In this document: piece by piece, positions 62,901-64,000 of the stretch | Numbering within the stretch: the first letter of the stretch is position 1 | Layout: each line of letters begins with the position of its first letter | Origin: Monarcha castaneiventris obscurior | Lineage: Eukaryota > Chordata > Aves > Passeriformes > Monarchidae | Length of the DNA stretch: 64,000 nt | Assembly: GCA_026261815.1 (NCBI GenBank) | Contig: JAMPIT010000417.1 | Location: forward strand, 3,629,501 to 3,693,500 | Direction: 5' to 3' | Notes under the pieces: model-generated | What the model was told of the DNA's origin: nothing | Databases searched by the model: none | What the model saw: only the letters and a program-made list of their open reading frames with translations | Made by a program: the position numbers and the translations under genes

Positions 62901-64000
62901 TAGCAGCATTGAATCCTGCATCTGTCCTAAGCATGATGGGAGATGAGGTATCTAAATCAGACAGAGATTCTTACATACAGAAATGAAAGCAGAGGTGTTT
63001 CAGTCCCAGATTTAATCCCACCTCTGGCTCACATCTAGACACACTCTAGAAATCTTTCTTTAGAATCTGATGTCAAATTCCAGCCTTACTGGCAGTAACC
63101 TTGTTTTGCTGATTGCATCTGTCAAAGCCACTGTTCAACAACATTTACCAAGAACTCTTGAGATAGGTGCTGAAAAATTCTAAGAAGATTATTTACTATA
63201 TGGAACATCATAACTCAGTCAGGGGTCAAGATTTCATAGTTGTGAAAGACAAACACAAAACTTTGTCCCAAAGAGATAATGCTTCTTTCATTCTTCAAAG
63301 CCAGCTTTGTCATAACATGCCTTTCTTGTACTACTCCAAAGGTCTGGACATGCTTAGATAACCCTTGTGAAATTCTGGCATACTTATGGCTTCAATTCAC
63401 CCCAATAAGCATGCTACATAGCATGCAGATTTGTCCTTAAGTAGATTTTTATTCATTACATTCATGTGTTTAATCTGCTTGTTATGTGTAAATCTCTTTA
63501 ATGACTGATATTTACTTTTACGGTATTTCTTCACAAATATTATTTCAGTCATAATAATACCAACCTAGGAAACCCTACACTATCCTATAACAGCATACTA
63601 AATCAGGCTAATGAATAAATATTTTCAATGCATAATCAAAACTATATCAGTACTAATCTTTAAAGATGCTGCAATAATAAGATTTAAATAACTTTGAAAT
63701 CAGGTCCAATAGGAAGAATATTTTCATGTTCAGTTTGTAGTGTATGTAACAGGCATGTAACACTATGAGCACACAAGGGATCATTCAAATATTCCTTACA
63801 ACATTTAGCAGAGGCAGCAGGGCAAAACTCCTTTCTCAATTTAACACCAAAATATTTATTCAGCTTTGAAGTACACCCTGCAATACAAGCTTCTGACTTC
63901 ACCTTCTTTTATCTTCGGGATTTGTGTACATAGCACAATCATAGCCTTAAAAAAATTAATTCTCACAACACTGTACTATGGCAGAGTTAGTTGCCTCATT
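59958..64000. other. Right flank, no exon found
   Basis: Upstream intron of the minus-strand gene. The previous exon must end in phase 0. Potential donors near 61523 and 63785 were examined and do not give an open exon of that phase. The 114-codon plus-strand frame at 61723-62067 and the 72-codon minus-strand frame at 63684-63902 are not supported as genes. Confidence 0.5.

Noticed and set aside
63684..63902. 72-codon minus-strand open frame, considered as the next upstream exon
   Set aside because: The possible donors (GTTATT at the end, GTAAGG inside) are weak or give the wrong phase for the exon at 59777-59957.

Overview
This is a gene-poor, AT-rich stretch of a bird nuclear genome. The best evidence is chicken-repeat-1 (CR1) LINE 3' ends in both orientations, several of them keeping the terminal ATTCTRTG-type tail. 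There is also a short tRNA-Ile-derived SINE with a CR1-like tail at about 50.5 kb, which resembles TguSINE1 of songbirds, and solo-LTR-like blocks with the look of passerine endogenous retrovirus LTRs. Together these suggest a passerine. Nothing bacterial, plasmid-borne or organellar was seen.

The only gene I can support well is a spliced protein-coding gene on the minus strand. Four exons form one chain with consistent reading frame: 59777-59957 (181 nt), 56015-56077 (63 nt), 18515-19095 (581 nt) and 16541-16613 (73 nt). Each has GT and AG sites at its ends, the phases match at all three junctions (1, 1, 0), and the joined reading frame is open for 299 codons. Both ends of the gene are missing here: the first exon starts in phase 0 after an acceptor, and the last ends in phase 1 at a donor. 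The product is hydrophilic, rich in Ser, Pro and Lys, with a KKKK patch and no membrane segment. I do not recognise the family and give no symbol. The 581-nt exon is by far the longest credible coding segment in the window.

Layout: 1-16.5 kb is non-coding or downstream intron, with an LTR-like block (about 3.3-3.8 kb), an old CR1 fragment (about 11.2-11.4 kb) and an ERVL-type LTR (about 14.9-15.4 kb). From 16.5 to 19.1 kb lie the last two visible exons and their 1.9-kb intron. From 19.1 to 56.0 kb is a 36.9-kb intron holding four confident CR1 copies, the SINE, microsatellites, a pair of diverged local duplicates and two weaker plus-strand exon candidates (48.26-48.38 and 53.93-54.08 kb). From 56.0 to 60.0 kb are the first two visible exons, with a third weak plus-strand candidate at 56.89-57.06 kb in their intron. 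From 60 to 64 kb no exon could be supported.

The three plus-strand candidates cannot be joined directly because their phases do not match. If any is real, it belongs to a gene nested antisense in the long intron, with other exons not seen here, or to a decayed retrocopy. Most open frames of 60-130 codons in the window are what chance gives in AT-rich DNA, or lie in repeats.
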